From Leptotrichia hongkongensis (GTDB lineage Bacteria > Fusobacteriota > Fusobacteriia > Fusobacteriales > Leptotrichiaceae): a stretch of 64,000 nt of DNA. Made by a program: the position numbers and the translations under genes. The stretch is from assembly GCF_041538065.1 (NCBI RefSeq), contig NZ_JBGORW010000004.1, positions 62,001 through 126,000 on the forward strand, written 5' to 3'. Below are positions 8,311 through 17,148 of the stretch, piece by piece; positions within the stretch are counted from its first letter, which is position 1; every line of letters begins with the position of its first letter. The notes beneath the pieces are model-generated. The model worked only from the letters and a program-made list of their open reading frames with translations, was not told the origin of the DNA and made no database searches.

Positions 8311-8601
8311 ATGAAAAAATTAATTCTAGTAGGATTTTTAGCATTTGGAGCATTAGGATTCTCAAGATTTGTAAATGAGTGTCAAGTTACTAGTAAAGCA
8401 AAAGGAAGAGCAACTTGTGAAAGTTTGGAATCTGGAAAAACTTTCCAATTTACAAGCGGTAAATTATCTTCAATTTCAAAAGGATCTACTTACAAAATTT
8501 ATTTTGAGGGAAATGGATACAAAGGGTTACGTCTAACTAAGGCTACTCTTGTTTCTTCTGACGATTCTTCAGATTACGATGATTCTGAGGGAGATGACTA
8601 A
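8311..8601 (+). CDS. Small secreted protein, unknown function
   Basis: A 96-residue protein with a clear Sec signal peptide (residues 1-18: KK, then a hydrophobic core, then AFGALGFS). The mature part has two cysteines (Cys24 and Cys36) that could form a disulfide, a basic beta-rich middle and a very acidic tail of D/S residues from about residue 82. No family was recognised. A good ribosome site (AAAGGAGC) precedes the ATG, and it has its own promoter and terminator, so it is a real single-gene transcript. It is probably periplasmic or surface-exposed. Confidence 0.8.
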   Translation: MKKLILVGFLAFGALGFSRFVNECQVTSKAKGRATCESLESGKTFQFTSGKLSSISKGSTYKIYFEGNGYKGLRLTKATLVSSDDSSDYDDSEGDD

Positions 8602-8634
8602 TTAATTATCTCTTTAATAGATTATAATAAAAAG

Positions 8635-8665
8635 ACTCTAAGTTTTTTAAACCTAGAGTTTTTTT
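8635..8665. terminator. Bidirectional terminator between convergent genes
   Basis: ACTCTAAG (8635-8642) pairs with CCTAGAGT (8652-8659) and is followed by T7 on the plus strand; on the minus strand the stem is followed by CTTTTTATT. It serves both the small secreted gene and lysS. Confidence 0.8.
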
Positions 8666-8681
8666 GTTTGCTTTATTTAAA

Positions 8682-10166
8682 TTATAATTCAATATCTTCT
8701 TTTCTTAAAGTTGGGAATAAAATAACATCTCTAATTGAAGCAGAATTCGTCTGTAACATAACTAGTCTGTCAATTCCTATTCCAAGCCCTCCTGCTGGTG
8801 GCATTCCATATTCTAAGGCACGGATATAGTCTAAATCCATTCCTTGAGCTTCATCATCTCCAGCTTCCTTCAATTTCACCTGTTCTTCAAATCTTTCCTT
8901 CTGATCTCTTGGATCATTTAATTCTGAATAAGCATTGGCAAACTCTCTTCCTGAAATAAATAATTCAAATCTGTCTACCCATTCAGTTTCACCTTTTTGG
9001 TTTTTTGAAAGCGGAGAAATTTCTTTTGGATATTCTGTAATAAATGTTGGGTTTAATAAAGTTCCCTCGACTTTTTCTTCAAATATCAAGTTTAAAATTC
9101 CATATTTTGTATAAGTTTTGTCTTTTTCTAGCGGAATATTCATTTCTTTCGCTTTATTTATAGCATCTTCATCGCTACTAACTGTATCAAAATCAAATCC
9201 AGTTGTTTCTTTTACAATGTCCTTCATTGTAACACGTCTCCAAGGCTTTGCCATATTAATAGTCTTATCTTCATATTCAATCTCATATTTACCATGAAGC
9301 TCAAATGTCAAGCTTGAAATCAAATCTTCTGTCAAGTCCATCATATCATTAAAATCAGCATAAGCCTGGTATAGTTCCATCATTGTAAATTCTGGATTAT
9401 GTTTTATTGAAATTCCTTCGTTTCTAAAACTTCTGTTTATTTCGAACACTTTTTCAAATCCACCTACAAGCAGTCTTTTTAAGTATAATTCAGGTGCTAT
9501 TCTCAAAAACAGCTCCATATCAAGTGCATTATGGTGTGTTACAAATGGTCTGGCTGTAGCTCCTCCAGCAACTGGATGCATCATTGGCGTTTCCACTTCT
9601 GTAAATCCATGTTTTTCAAGATAGCTTCTAAAAAATCTTATAATTTGGAATCTTTTTTTCATAGTATCCATAACTTCCCTGTTCATTACAAGATCCACGT
9701 ATCTTTGTCTGTAACGAGTTTCGATATTAGTTAACCCATGAAATTTTTCTGGAAGCGGACGTACATTTTTAGATAACACCTCAAAAGAATCTACTCTTAA
9801 AGTCAATTCTCCAGTATTCGTTCTAAAAAGTTTCCCTTCAAGTCCAATAAAATCTCCAAGTCCCATTTTTTTATAAATTTCGTACTGTTCTTCTCCAACT
9901 TCATCTTTTTTTACATAGTATTGAATTTTCCCAGTTGGATCCTGAATTTGTCCAAATCCATTTTTTCCCATTCTTCTAAAGGCAACGATTCTTCCCGCTG
10001 TTTTAAATACTTTATCACAAGTTTCATCATATTGATTTATTTCTGCAATATCATTTAATTTTTCATATTTTCGTCCATACGGTTCAATTCCTATTTCTTT
10101 CAGTTCTTCTACTTTTTTTAATTTTTCTTTTATAATACCATTATCATTGTGGTTTTGATTGCTCAT
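8682..10166 (-). CDS. lysS: Lysyl-tRNA synthetase, class II
   Basis: A 494-residue cytoplasmic enzyme that charges tRNA-Lys. The N-terminal OB-fold anticodon-binding domain (about 60-150) contains the RIVAFRRMGKNGFGQIQD segment. The catalytic core has class II motif 1 near 170-200 (the MMHPVAGGATARPF loop follows), motif 2 FRNEGISIKHNPEFTMME near 257-274, and motif 3 GGLGIGIDRLVML near 464-476. The length fits bacterial LysS. It is the last gene of a minus-strand group that includes rlmH and mutL, 20 bp after the DUF1934 gene, and ends at the bidirectional terminator at 8635-8665. Confidence 0.97.
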   Translation of the reverse strand: MSNQNHNDNGIIKEKLKKVEELKEIGIEPYGRKYEKLNDIAEINQYDETCDKVFKTAGRIVAFRRMGKNGFGQIQDPTGKIQYYVKKDEVGEEQYEIYKKMGLGDFIGLEGKLFRTNTGELTLRVDSFEVLSKNVRPLPEKFHGLTNIETRYRQRYVDLVMNREVMDTMKKRFQIIRFFRSYLEKHGFTEVETPMMHPVAGGATARPFVTHHNALDMELFLRIAPELYLKRLLVGGFEKVFEINRSFRNEGISIKHNPEFTMMELYQAYADFNDMMDLTEDLISSLTFELHGKYEIEYEDKTINMAKPWRRVTMKDIVKETTGFDFDTVSSDEDAINKAKEMNIPLEKDKTYTKYGILNLIFEEKVEGTLLNPTFITEYPKEISPLSKNQKGETEWVDRFELFISGREFANAYSELNDPRDQKERFEEQVKLKEAGDDEAQGMDLDYIRALEYGMPPAGGLGIGIDRLVMLQTNSASIRDVILFPTLRKEDIEL

Positions 10167-10186
10167 CTATTTTTCCTTTCTGCTTT

Positions 10187-10558
10187 TTAATTATCTAACA
10201 TTTGTATTTCTAAATTTATACTATTTATCACTTCATTACCATCTATTATATCATATTCCAGCATTATTTTTCCATTTTCTTTTTCAAATTTTTTTGTAAA
10301 AATTTCATATTTCCCACGAAATTTTGTTGTAATAAAAGTAAACGAAGTATTTTTATCTTTTTTGAATATCTGCTTGAAATTGATTTCACCGTGTCGATAA
10401 ATTTCAATGGAATCAATTTTATCAACAATCTTACAGTTTCCATATTCATCTTTGTAATGATATTCTTTTTTTTCATCAACAATTATTATTTTTTCCAGTT
10501 CAAATAACTTTTCATAATTTTCTTTAAATTTATCCAAACTTTTTATTTTTATTTTCAT
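10187..10558 (-). CDS. DUF1934-like beta-barrel protein
   Basis: A 123-residue cytoplasmic protein with no signal peptide. Its pattern (MKIKIKS start, charged middle, FKQIFKKDKNTSF, then FRGKYEIFTKKFEKENGK, ending LEYDII and SINLEI) resembles the DUF1934/YwiB lipocalin-like family, which runs to 120-140 residues. That assignment is by eye and moderate; the biochemical function is unknown. It lies between an acidic protein gene and lysS with short gaps, so it is probably co-transcribed with them. Confidence 0.7.
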   Translation of the reverse strand: MKIKIKSLDKFKENYEKLFELEKIIIVDEKKEYHYKDEYGNCKIVDKIDSIEIYRHGEINFKQIFKKDKNTSFTFITTKFRGKYEIFTKKFEKENGKIMLEYDIIDGNEVINSINLEIQMLDN

Positions 10559-10589
10559 TTTTTTCCTTAAATATTAGTTTTTATTCATT

Positions 10590-11018
10590 TTAGTCTTCAT
10601 CATCAAAGAAATCATCTAAAAATTCAGATAAATCCTCATCATCTTCGTCTTCATTGTCAAAAAATCCGTTTTCATCATTATTATCATCATTTAGTGAATC
10701 ATAATTTCTTTCATCAAATTCTCCATCCACATTTTCATTTTTGTCATATTCTCCAAAATCTTCGTTCCAATACATGTAATCCTTGTCAGATCCATAATAT
10801 TCATCATTCCATATTTCAAGAACTTGATCTTCCTCATCTTCATCCAAATCATACAGTTCCTCTTCGATACTGTCATAGTAAAAAACCTTTTTTTCCCCAG
10901 TTTCATCATCGCAAACTAAATATTCCTTATCTCCTACCGTAATATTTGAAAGGCACGTATATCCTTCAACGTCACCCTCATTATTGATTTTTTCAAATTC
11001 TTCCCCAGCAGAATACAT
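10590..11018 (-). CDS. Acidic protein with DUF1292-like N-terminal half
   Basis: A 142-residue, extremely acidic protein. Residues about 15-70 (the DKEYLVCDDETGEKKVFYY region followed by LYDLDEDEED and VLEIWNDEY) resemble the DUF1292 pattern of a short beta-meander that ends in acidic residues. Residues 75-142 are a low-complexity tail rich in D, E and N ending in FLDDFFDDED. DUF1292 proteins often sit near RNA-processing or RNA-modification genes in Firmicutes (family knowledge); here the gene is 12 bp downstream of rlmH. Function unknown. An AGGGAG site precedes the ATG. Confidence 0.7.
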   Translation of the reverse strand: MYSAGEEFEKINNEGDVEGYTCLSNITVGDKEYLVCDDETGEKKVFYYDSIEEELYDLDEDEEDQVLEIWNDEYYGSDKDYMYWNEDFGEYDKNENVDGEFDERNYDSLNDDNNDENGFFDNEDEDDEDLSEFLDDFFDDED

Positions 11019-11030
11019 AATCTCCCTCCG

Positions 11031-11501
11031 TTATTTATGATATTTTATATTATTATTAATTGAAACCCATCTGTATAGTTGCTCTGTTAAAATTAATCGC
11101 ATAAGTTGATGTGGAAAAGTCATTGGCGAAAAACATAATCTGAAATCCACAATTTTTCGTAAATTATCATTTACACCATTTGAACCGCCTATTATAAAAT
11201 TAATTTCACTACTTGTCATAGAAATTTCTTCAATTTTTTGTGCCATTTCTTCTGAATCAAGCATTTTTCCTTTTAAATCAAGTAAAATATTGTATGAATA
11301 ACTTTTTTTTGAGATTGCATTTATTATTCTTTCAGTCTCAGAATTTATTGCATTTTCAATACCTTTGTTATCATCTTCTTCAGCAAGTTCTATAATTTCG
11401 AGTTTAATGTACTTTGATAACCTTTTTAAAAATTCATTTATTCCCTCTTTTATATATTTTTCTTTTATTTTTCCAATACACACTACATTAATTCTTATCA
11501 T
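11031..11501 (-). CDS. rlmH: 23S rRNA pseudouridine-1915 N3-methyltransferase RlmH
   Basis: A 156-residue SPOUT-class methyltransferase that methylates pseudouridine 1915 of 23S rRNA on assembled ribosomes. The N-terminus MIRINVVCIGKIKEKYIKEG, the knot-forming INFIIGGSNGVND segment (near 100-112), the SPMTFPHQLMRLILTEQLYRW helix and the terminal KYHK are the RlmH hallmarks. The length matches (about 155-160). It follows mutL and precedes the acidic protein gene on the same strand. Confidence 0.95.
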   Translation of the reverse strand: MIRINVVCIGKIKEKYIKEGINEFLKRLSKYIKLEIIELAEEDDNKGIENAINSETERIINAISKKSYSYNILLDLKGKMLDSEEMAQKIEEISMTSSEINFIIGGSNGVNDNLRKIVDFRLCFSPMTFPHQLMRLILTEQLYRWVSINNNIKYHK

Positions 11502-11561
11502 ATTTTTTCCTTATTGTCAAAAGTTTTTTCATTTTTTTACTAAATTTCTCAATTTTTACCT

Positions 11562-13637
11562 TTATTTTCTTCTTCCAAACATTTTATCCAAATCATTTCT
11601 AGAAAGTTTTACAATAATTGGACGTCCATGCGGACACGTATATTTCCCAACTTCGTGAATCCTTCGAACCATATTCTGCATTTCAAATGTATCAAGTTTT
11701 TGTCCAGCCTTCACAGCTCCTTTGCACGACATCGAAATAATGATATTTTCCCGTAAATCCTTTATTTCAACTTCATTTTTCAAATCCATAAGTAACTGTA
11801 AAAATACATTTTCAATGCTATCCCGAAAATCAAAGGCAGGCACAGTACGAATGACAATTTCATCTTCTGAAAACTCATCAATATCAAATCCAAAATCTTT
11901 AAAAATGTCAATATTTTCAAAAATAATATTTTTTTCAATTTGTGTAACTTCCATTTTTAGTGGCAATAATAAATGCTGTGATTCAATTTTCTTATTATAA
12001 AACTTGTCCTTTAGCTCTTCATACAAAATTCTCTCATGAATAATATGCTGATCATAAATTTCCAATTCGTCATCTCTGCGAACAAGAATATATGTATCAA
12101 AAATCTGCCCCAAAATATCATAATGAAACTGCTTTCCGATATGTTTTTCAAACGTTCCGACTTTATAATGAGATTCATTTTCAGTATTTTCATTTATAGT
12201 ATCAAAATTTCTATATTCAACAGTATTTTTATAATTCTCAGAATTACTGTTTTTATCCCCTGTTTTAGTGTAATATTCATTCTTTTTCTTAAAATTTTCC
12301 ACATTGTTTTCCACAGTCATTTTTGAATTATCATTCATTTTATTCCATATTTCATCAACGCTTAAATCATTTTCGTTTTTGTTTTTTGTAAAGTTTTCAC
12401 TATTTGAAAAACTATCATTACTCATATTTTTAGAACTATCAAAAAACTCAGAATTTTTATCATTTTTATTAAAATTATCTACTGAAAAATTATCTTTCTC
12501 ATTTGAATTTTTAGTATTTTCTAAAACCTTTCTATCAAAAGTTTCCAAACTTATAACTTTTTGATTTTCCCCCTTCAAAACGTCATCAGAAAACAAATCA
12601 TCCTTTTCCACAGCGACATTCTCATTAATATTGATATTTTTCTTTATCAGGTCAATATTAGGTTGCCAGTTTTCCCTGTCATTGTAGTAAAAAAAGTCAT
12701 CAATTGCTGATTTTATTTCATTATAAACAATCTTATCATTCGAGAATTTTATTATTTTTTTGGATGGGTGAACGTTTACATCTATTTCTTTTGGATCAGT
12801 ATTGTAAAAAATAATTGCAAATGGGTATTTCCCCTTCATTAATTTAGTGTAATAGCCATCTATAACAGCACGTTCAATAGTTGCTGACTTTACATATCGG
12901 TTATTTACAAAAGTAAACATAAAGTCCTTTGAACTTCGTAAAATTTCTACGTTACCTAAATATCCATATTCAAATTTTTTCAAATTTCTCAAAACTGATT
13001 TTCCAAATAATTCAAGAATTGCATTCTCAATACCTTTTCCACTTGTTTTTATCGTACTTTTTCCATCCAGTTCCAGCGAAAATGCCACATTACTGTTTGA
13101 AAGTGCTTCCTTTAGCACAATATCCCTGATTTTACCATATTCTGTTGACATTTTTCGTAAAAATTTCCGTCTGGCAGGCGTATTGTAAAATAAATCCCTG
13201 ACTTCCATTTCTGTCCCAACATTTCTCGAAACTTCCTCAAATTTTCTCACAACTCCGCCATAACAGCCAATCTTATATCCCACAGGACTATTTTCAGAAC
13301 GTGTAGTAATCGTAAGCTTAGAAACCGCTGCAATAGATGACAGAGCCTCTCCACGAAATCCATAAGTATTTAAGTTAAAAACATCTTCCTTTTCCTTAAT
13401 CTTAGAAGTAGCATGCCGCTCCACTGACAAAAGCGTGTCGTCCTTATCCATCCCAATTCCATTATCACTCACTTTAACATCTGTTCCAGCTTTAAAAACC
13501 TCAATTTTTATCATTGTAGCCTTCGCATCCAGTGAGTTCTCAATCATTTCCTTAATCATCGAAGCTGGATTTTCCACAACTTCCCCAGCGGCAATAATAT
13601 TTGACACTTTTTCATCTAGTATTTTTATATATCCCAC
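11562..13637 (-). CDS. mutL: DNA mismatch repair protein MutL
   Basis: A 691-residue GHKL-ATPase of mismatch repair. N-terminal motifs are IAAGEVVENPASMIKEMIEN with catalytic Glu (residues 15-34), DNGIGMDKDD near 58 and TYGFRGEALSSIAAV near 90. A low-complexity linker rich in N, K, S and D (about 345-500) connects to the C-terminal dimerisation/endonuclease domain. That domain keeps the endonuclease-type motif DQHIIHERILYE, the SCKGAVKAGQKL segment and CPHGRPIIV with Cys and His, so it looks like the nicking type of MutL found in bacteria without MutH. The first motif reads DQHII where DQHAA or DQHAC is usual. No mutS is adjacent. Confidence 0.95.
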   Translation of the reverse strand: MGYIKILDEKVSNIIAAGEVVENPASMIKEMIENSLDAKATMIKIEVFKAGTDVKVSDNGIGMDKDDTLLSVERHATSKIKEKEDVFNLNTYGFRGEALSSIAAVSKLTITTRSENSPVGYKIGCYGGVVRKFEEVSRNVGTEMEVRDLFYNTPARRKFLRKMSTEYGKIRDIVLKEALSNSNVAFSLELDGKSTIKTSGKGIENAILELFGKSVLRNLKKFEYGYLGNVEILRSSKDFMFTFVNNRYVKSATIERAVIDGYYTKLMKGKYPFAIIFYNTDPKEIDVNVHPSKKIIKFSNDKIVYNEIKSAIDDFFYYNDRENWQPNIDLIKKNININENVAVEKDDLFSDDVLKGENQKVISLETFDRKVLENTKNSNEKDNFSVDNFNKNDKNSEFFDSSKNMSNDSFSNSENFTKNKNENDLSVDEIWNKMNDNSKMTVENNVENFKKKNEYYTKTGDKNSNSENYKNTVEYRNFDTINENTENESHYKVGTFEKHIGKQFHYDILGQIFDTYILVRRDDELEIYDQHIIHERILYEELKDKFYNKKIESQHLLLPLKMEVTQIEKNIIFENIDIFKDFGFDIDEFSEDEIVIRTVPAFDFRDSIENVFLQLLMDLKNEVEIKDLRENIIISMSCKGAVKAGQKLDTFEMQNMVRRIHEVGKYTCPHGRPIIVKLSRNDLDKMFGRRK

Positions 13638-13709
13638 AATTTCTCCTCCTTTTTCTATGTTATTTTTTTATTTTTATTGTAAAATTTTAAGTTTTTGCCT
13701 TAAAAATCT

Positions 13710-14273
13710 TTAATTTTGAGTAAGTGAGTTAAACTGCAAATTAAAGAACATTGCTTTGCTGAATTGTGGACTTTCTTGCATTTCCCAATTATCGTTATGT
13801 TTTACATATACAATATCAAATGTATCTTCAAAATATCTTAGATTAGGATCATTCAATTTTTCATTTACAGATTCTTTTAAAAATTGCGTAGTCAATTTTA
13901 TCACTTCATCTTCTGACCTCATAGTAGGGTTTGGTGATTGCAAAAGTCTTTGTCTTTCTTCCAATATTTTCTTTTTAAATATTTCTATTGCTTCTGATAA
14001 ATCAGGATATTTTATAGTAATATTTACAATAATTTTATTTTTATTTTCTTTTTTTGTTTTATTAATTTTATAGGACATTTTTTTATATCCTTCATCAATT
14101 GCTTCAAATGTTATAGTAGCCATTTTATCATTATTTAATGATTTATAACCTCCGTTTCGAGTGAATTCTATTAAATTTTTTAAATCATTTTCAATAATTT
14201 TTTTATCATTTTGACAACTTGTTATTGTAAATATTAAGATTAATCCTACAATAATTGAGAATATTTTTTTCAT
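13710..14273 (-). CDS. Lipoprotein of unknown function
   Basis: A predicted lipoprotein: after MKKIFSIIVG and a hydrophobic core comes the lipobox ITSC, giving an acylated Cys at residue 20 of the form starting at ATG 14273. A longer frame starts at ATG 14300 and overlaps the stop of the upstream gene as TAATG, but it would put an acidic stretch (GEEET) ahead of the signal sequence, so the shorter start is preferred. The mature part is about 165 residues, mixed alpha/beta, with an internal MATITFEAIDEGYKKM segment. No family recognised. It is probably translated together with the membrane protein upstream. Confidence 0.75.
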   Translation of the reverse strand: MKKIFSIIVGLILIFTITSCQNDKKIIENDLKNLIEFTRNGGYKSLNNDKMATITFEAIDEGYKKMSYKINKTKKENKNKIIVNITIKYPDLSEAIEIFKKKILEERQRLLQSPNPTMRSEDEVIKLTTQFLKESVNEKLNDPNLRYFEDTFDIVYVKHNDNWEMQESPQFSKAMFFNLQFNSLTQN

Positions 14274-14299
14274 ATTTGTTTCTTCTTCCCCCTTTTTCA

Positions 14300-14857
14300 T
14301 TAGTTTTTCTTTTTTAATACAAATACAGCTATCATACAGATAATTAATCCAGCAACTGCAGGCTTTAACATTGACAATGCACTCTTGCCAGTTAAAAGGT
14401 AGCTGTTAAATATTTTAAGAATTGCAGTTGCTATTAAAATTAATAAAAGTAATTTCCAGTTTTTTGTCCAAGTTGAAACTATTATAAAAACAAAAAAAAT
14501 TATAACAGTAAAAAGCAGGACAATTTTATCCATTGTCCATCCACTTTTCAAATAATTTGCTTCAAAATTTAAAAATTTTACAATTTCAGGATTAGTTATA
14601 TTTGGCTTTGGAAACCAGAACATACTCGTAAATAGACCAAAAATAGAAATTGAAATTCCTGAAAACCTCTTTTTGTATGCACTCCAAATTATTGGAATAA
14701 TAAATAGTGGTCTAATATACCAGCTTAGTATATTACGGTGTCGCTGAAATGCCCACGTAAAAAATATGTTATTACTAAAAAATAAATAAATTAAAATTAT
14801 TGTCGTAATTCCAAATAATATGCCTATAGCTATGTCAAATTTTCTTGATTTATCCAT
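14300..14857 (-). CDS. Polytopic membrane protein, unknown function
   Basis: A 185-residue inner-membrane protein with about five or six hydrophobic segments (about residues 9-30, 46-62, 66-82, 108-127, 132-150 and 160-181). A conserved-looking loop WAFQRHRNILSWYIRPL lies between the first two. No family was recognised. It shares a TAATG overlap with the downstream lipoprotein gene, suggesting the pair acts together at the envelope. It is separated from mvaD by 221 bp containing a family A repeat. Confidence 0.75.
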   Translation of the reverse strand: MDKSRKFDIAIGILFGITTIILIYLFFSNNIFFTWAFQRHRNILSWYIRPLFIIPIIWSAYKKRFSGISISIFGLFTSMFWFPKPNITNPEIVKFLNFEANYLKSGWTMDKIVLLFTVIIFFVFIIVSTWTKNWKLLLLILIATAILKIFNSYLLTGKSALSMLKPAVAGLIICMIAVFVLKKKN

Positions 14858-14961
14858 TATTCAAAATCCTTTCCAAAATATATCTTAACTCTTTCAATAT
14901 TAAACTGATAAAATCAAACAATTTTAGAAATTATCATAATTTTTTATTTTCAATTTCAAAT

Positions 14962-15066
14962 TATACTCAAACCTACTTAAAATTAAACTACTAAAAATTA
15001 TATAATTTTAGGGGGTTGAGTAAAATAGTCATAACTTTTGAGTTTTGTTTTAAAGCAGTTTTACTA
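14962..15066 (-). repeat. Repeat family A, copy 2 (105 bp, inverted)
   Basis: Reverse-oriented copy of the unit at 7970-8074: TACTCAAACCTA at the left end and GCAGTTTTACTAT at the right end. It lies just downstream of mvaD. Confidence 0.8.
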
Positions 15067-15078
15067 TGATTTTCACAA

Positions 15079-16062
15079 TTATAATTTCACAGTCCTGCTC
15101 ACAATAATCTTATACTTTTCTTCAAAAATTTCTGCTAATTTTTCCAAATCCTCTTCTAGACAAAGTACCTTCACATTAGGCCCCGCATCCATTGTAAAAT
15201 AACATTTTTCTCCATTATTTCTCAATTTTTTTACAAAATCCATTGCTTCATAAGTTTTTTCATTAAAATATGTAAACGGAGGATTTGCAGTTTCAGTTGT
15301 TTTATGCATTCTAAGAGCATTCTCTTCTGTCAAAATTCCAACTTTTTCAAAATTATTTTCAGCAAGATATTTTTTCATATTTACAAAGTCAATTTCCGAT
15401 TGTTTTATCCACTCATCAAAATATGTTGAAGTTTTTGCACAAAGCTCCATTCCATTTCGGCTTGAAATTTTCTTTTTATTTTCATTCAGCACCAGCACAA
15501 TCATCGCCAGTTTTAAATCTGTCCTTACCTCATAAATTTCTCCAGTATCCTTGTCCCAAGCAGCAATAGGTCCAAAAAAGCTTCTCGAAGAAGATCCTGA
15601 ACCAAATTTTGAAATTTGTGCAAGTTCAGATTGTGTATAGTTTTTTCCAAAAAGTTCATTACAAGCCTTTATTACAGCCGATAAACCGCTCGAACTGGAA
15701 GAAAGTCCGGCAGCTGTTGGCATATTATTGGTTGTAGAAATTTTTACCTTCTGACTTCTATTTTCCCTAAACAAATCCACAACTTTGCTAATCTTTTCTG
15801 TATGTACACTATCCTGTAACTCTCCATTCAAATAAAACAAATCTGTCATATCCCCAAATTTATCTTCACAATTTCTATTTTTTATTTCTTTTTCAACTGC
15901 AATTTTAATATCTTCATCATTTATAAATTCCATCTCTGTTTCTGTAAACATATCATTAAGGGTGAGAGAGATGCTGCTTGTGGAAGGTATCATTTTTTCT
16001 GCATCTTTTTTTCCCCAATATTTTACAATCGCAATATTAGCATAAGATTTGACTTTTACCAT
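15079..16062 (-). CDS. mvaD: Diphosphomevalonate decarboxylase
   Basis: A 327-residue GHMP-superfamily enzyme that should convert mevalonate diphosphate to isopentenyl diphosphate. Signatures are the N-terminal SYANIAIVKYWGKKD segment, PSTSSISLTL, the ATP loop PTAAGLSSSSSGLSAV near residue 115, and the C-terminal MDAGPNVKVLC motif. The length matches the family. It follows mevalonate kinase by 21 bp and is surely co-transcribed. The phosphomevalonate kinase that usually completes this gene set is not adjacent. Confidence 0.95.
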   Translation of the reverse strand: MVKVKSYANIAIVKYWGKKDAEKMIPSTSSISLTLNDMFTETEMEFINDEDIKIAVEKEIKNRNCEDKFGDMTDLFYLNGELQDSVHTEKISKVVDLFRENRSQKVKISTTNNMPTAAGLSSSSSGLSAVIKACNELFGKNYTQSELAQISKFGSGSSSRSFFGPIAAWDKDTGEIYEVRTDLKLAMIVLVLNENKKKISSRNGMELCAKTSTYFDEWIKQSEIDFVNMKKYLAENNFEKVGILTEENALRMHKTTETANPPFTYFNEKTYEAMDFVKKLRNNGEKCYFTMDAGPNVKVLCLEEDLEKLAEIFEEKYKIIVSRTVKL

Positions 16063-16083
16063 TTTTACTCCTTTATTTTTTTA

Positions 16084-16974
16084 TTAAATTTTCTCCACCC
16101 AAATATTCTCTGCTCCACATTTTAGCAATTCATCTTTTATTTTTTCTACAATTTCCAGATTCTTAGCAAGTGCGATTACACAGCCTCCTAATCCTCCACC
16201 AGAAATTTTTGCCCCACTTGCTCCATTTTCGATTGCTGTTTTTACAAATAAGTCTGTTTTTTCAATGGTTATATTCAAGTTTCCGAGTTCTGTATTTGCT
16301 TTTGTCATAATTTTTCCTATTTTATCAACTTTTTCTTCTTTGGATTCAATATTTTTAGTTAAGATTTTAGTTATTTCATCTGTCAACTTACCTAGTTTCT
16401 TTAAAGAAATATCGGCTTTACTTCCTAAATTTTTCACATTCTGAATTGCCTCACCAGTATTTCCATAAATGCCTGTATCTGCAATTACAAGATATGCATC
16501 AAGATTTAAGTCAATGTAAGAAAATCCCTTATTTTTTATGAATTTTATAGCTTTATTGCTTAGGCATGTTTTTGCATCTAGCCCGCTCGGAGTTTTATGA
16601 GCCACAATTTCCGCCGTATGAACTAGTTTTTCCAGTAATTCATCATCCAGATTTTCCTCAAAATAGTCAAATACTGCCCTGATTGCGGCAATACTGACTG
16701 CAGCTGAAGAGCCCATACCACGTTTGGGTGGAATTTGGGAAACTACTTTGTATTTTATTTTTGCATTTTCTTTTTTTAAATGTCTTAATGCAGTAAAAAC
16801 TGCAACTGAAAGAGTGTCTGTCTTGTTATAAAAAAAGCTAGTTTTTGCTTCTTCGACTACACATTCAATTTCAATCTTTTTTAGTGGAATAGCAATGGCA
16901 GGATAACCATAAACGACAGAATGTTCTCCAATTAATATGATTTTACTATGTGATTTCCCAATACCTTTTTTCAT
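16084..16974 (-). CDS. mvk: Mevalonate kinase
   Basis: A GHMP kinase of about 296 residues that should phosphorylate mevalonate. Motifs are the N-terminal KIILIGEHSVVYGYPAIA, the ATP-binding RGMGSSAAVSIAAIRA near 90-105 and the C-terminal GAKISGGGLGGCVIALA. ATG 16974 follows AGGAG by 11 nt; a GTG two codons earlier at 16980 is closer to the site and also possible. It heads an mvk-mvaD operon behind the promoter at 17079-17107. Confidence 0.94.
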   Translation of the reverse strand: MKKGIGKSHSKIILIGEHSVVYGYPAIAIPLKKIEIECVVEEAKTSFFYNKTDTLSVAVFTALRHLKKENAKIKYKVVSQIPPKRGMGSSAAVSIAAIRAVFDYFEENLDDELLEKLVHTAEIVAHKTPSGLDAKTCLSNKAIKFIKNKGFSYIDLNLDAYLVIADTGIYGNTGEAIQNVKNLGSKADISLKKLGKLTDEITKILTKNIESKEEKVDKIGKIMTKANTELGNLNITIEKTDLFVKTAIENGASGAKISGGGLGGCVIALAKNLEIVEKIKDELLKCGAENIWVEKI

Positions 16975-17078
16975 CTGCACTCAATCTCCTTAAAGTTACG
17001 ACTGTTATCTTCAAACTCCTATATTTCAAATCTTCATAAATTTCGTATTAAAAGAGTTCGATTATAAATTGTAAGTTA

Positions 17079-17107
17079 ATTATACTAAAAAAATTGGGAT
17101 AATCCAA
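17079..17107 (-). promoter_or_regulatory. Predicted mvk-mvaD promoter overlapping the pncB terminator
   Basis: On the minus strand TTGGAT (17107-17102) and TATAAT (17084-17079) have a 17-nt spacer. The -35 and spacer overlap the stem and T run of the terminator ending pncB, so one element would end one transcript and begin the next. Confidence 0.6.
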
Positions 17108-17108
17108 T
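17086..17108 (-). terminator. Terminator after pncB
   Basis: On the minus strand ATTGG (17108-17104) and CCAAT (17097-17093) form a short stem followed by T7 (17093-17087), 41 nt after the pncB stop. The stem is short. Confidence 0.5.
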
Positions 17109-17148
17109 AATTTTTATTAACATAATTTGTAAGTATATAAATTTATTT

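Noticed and set aside
10694..10942. Plus-strand frame of 82 codons rich in His, Phe and Ser
   Set aside because: It is the complement of the acidic low-complexity tail of the minus-strand protein 10590-11018, which leaves the opposite strand without stops.
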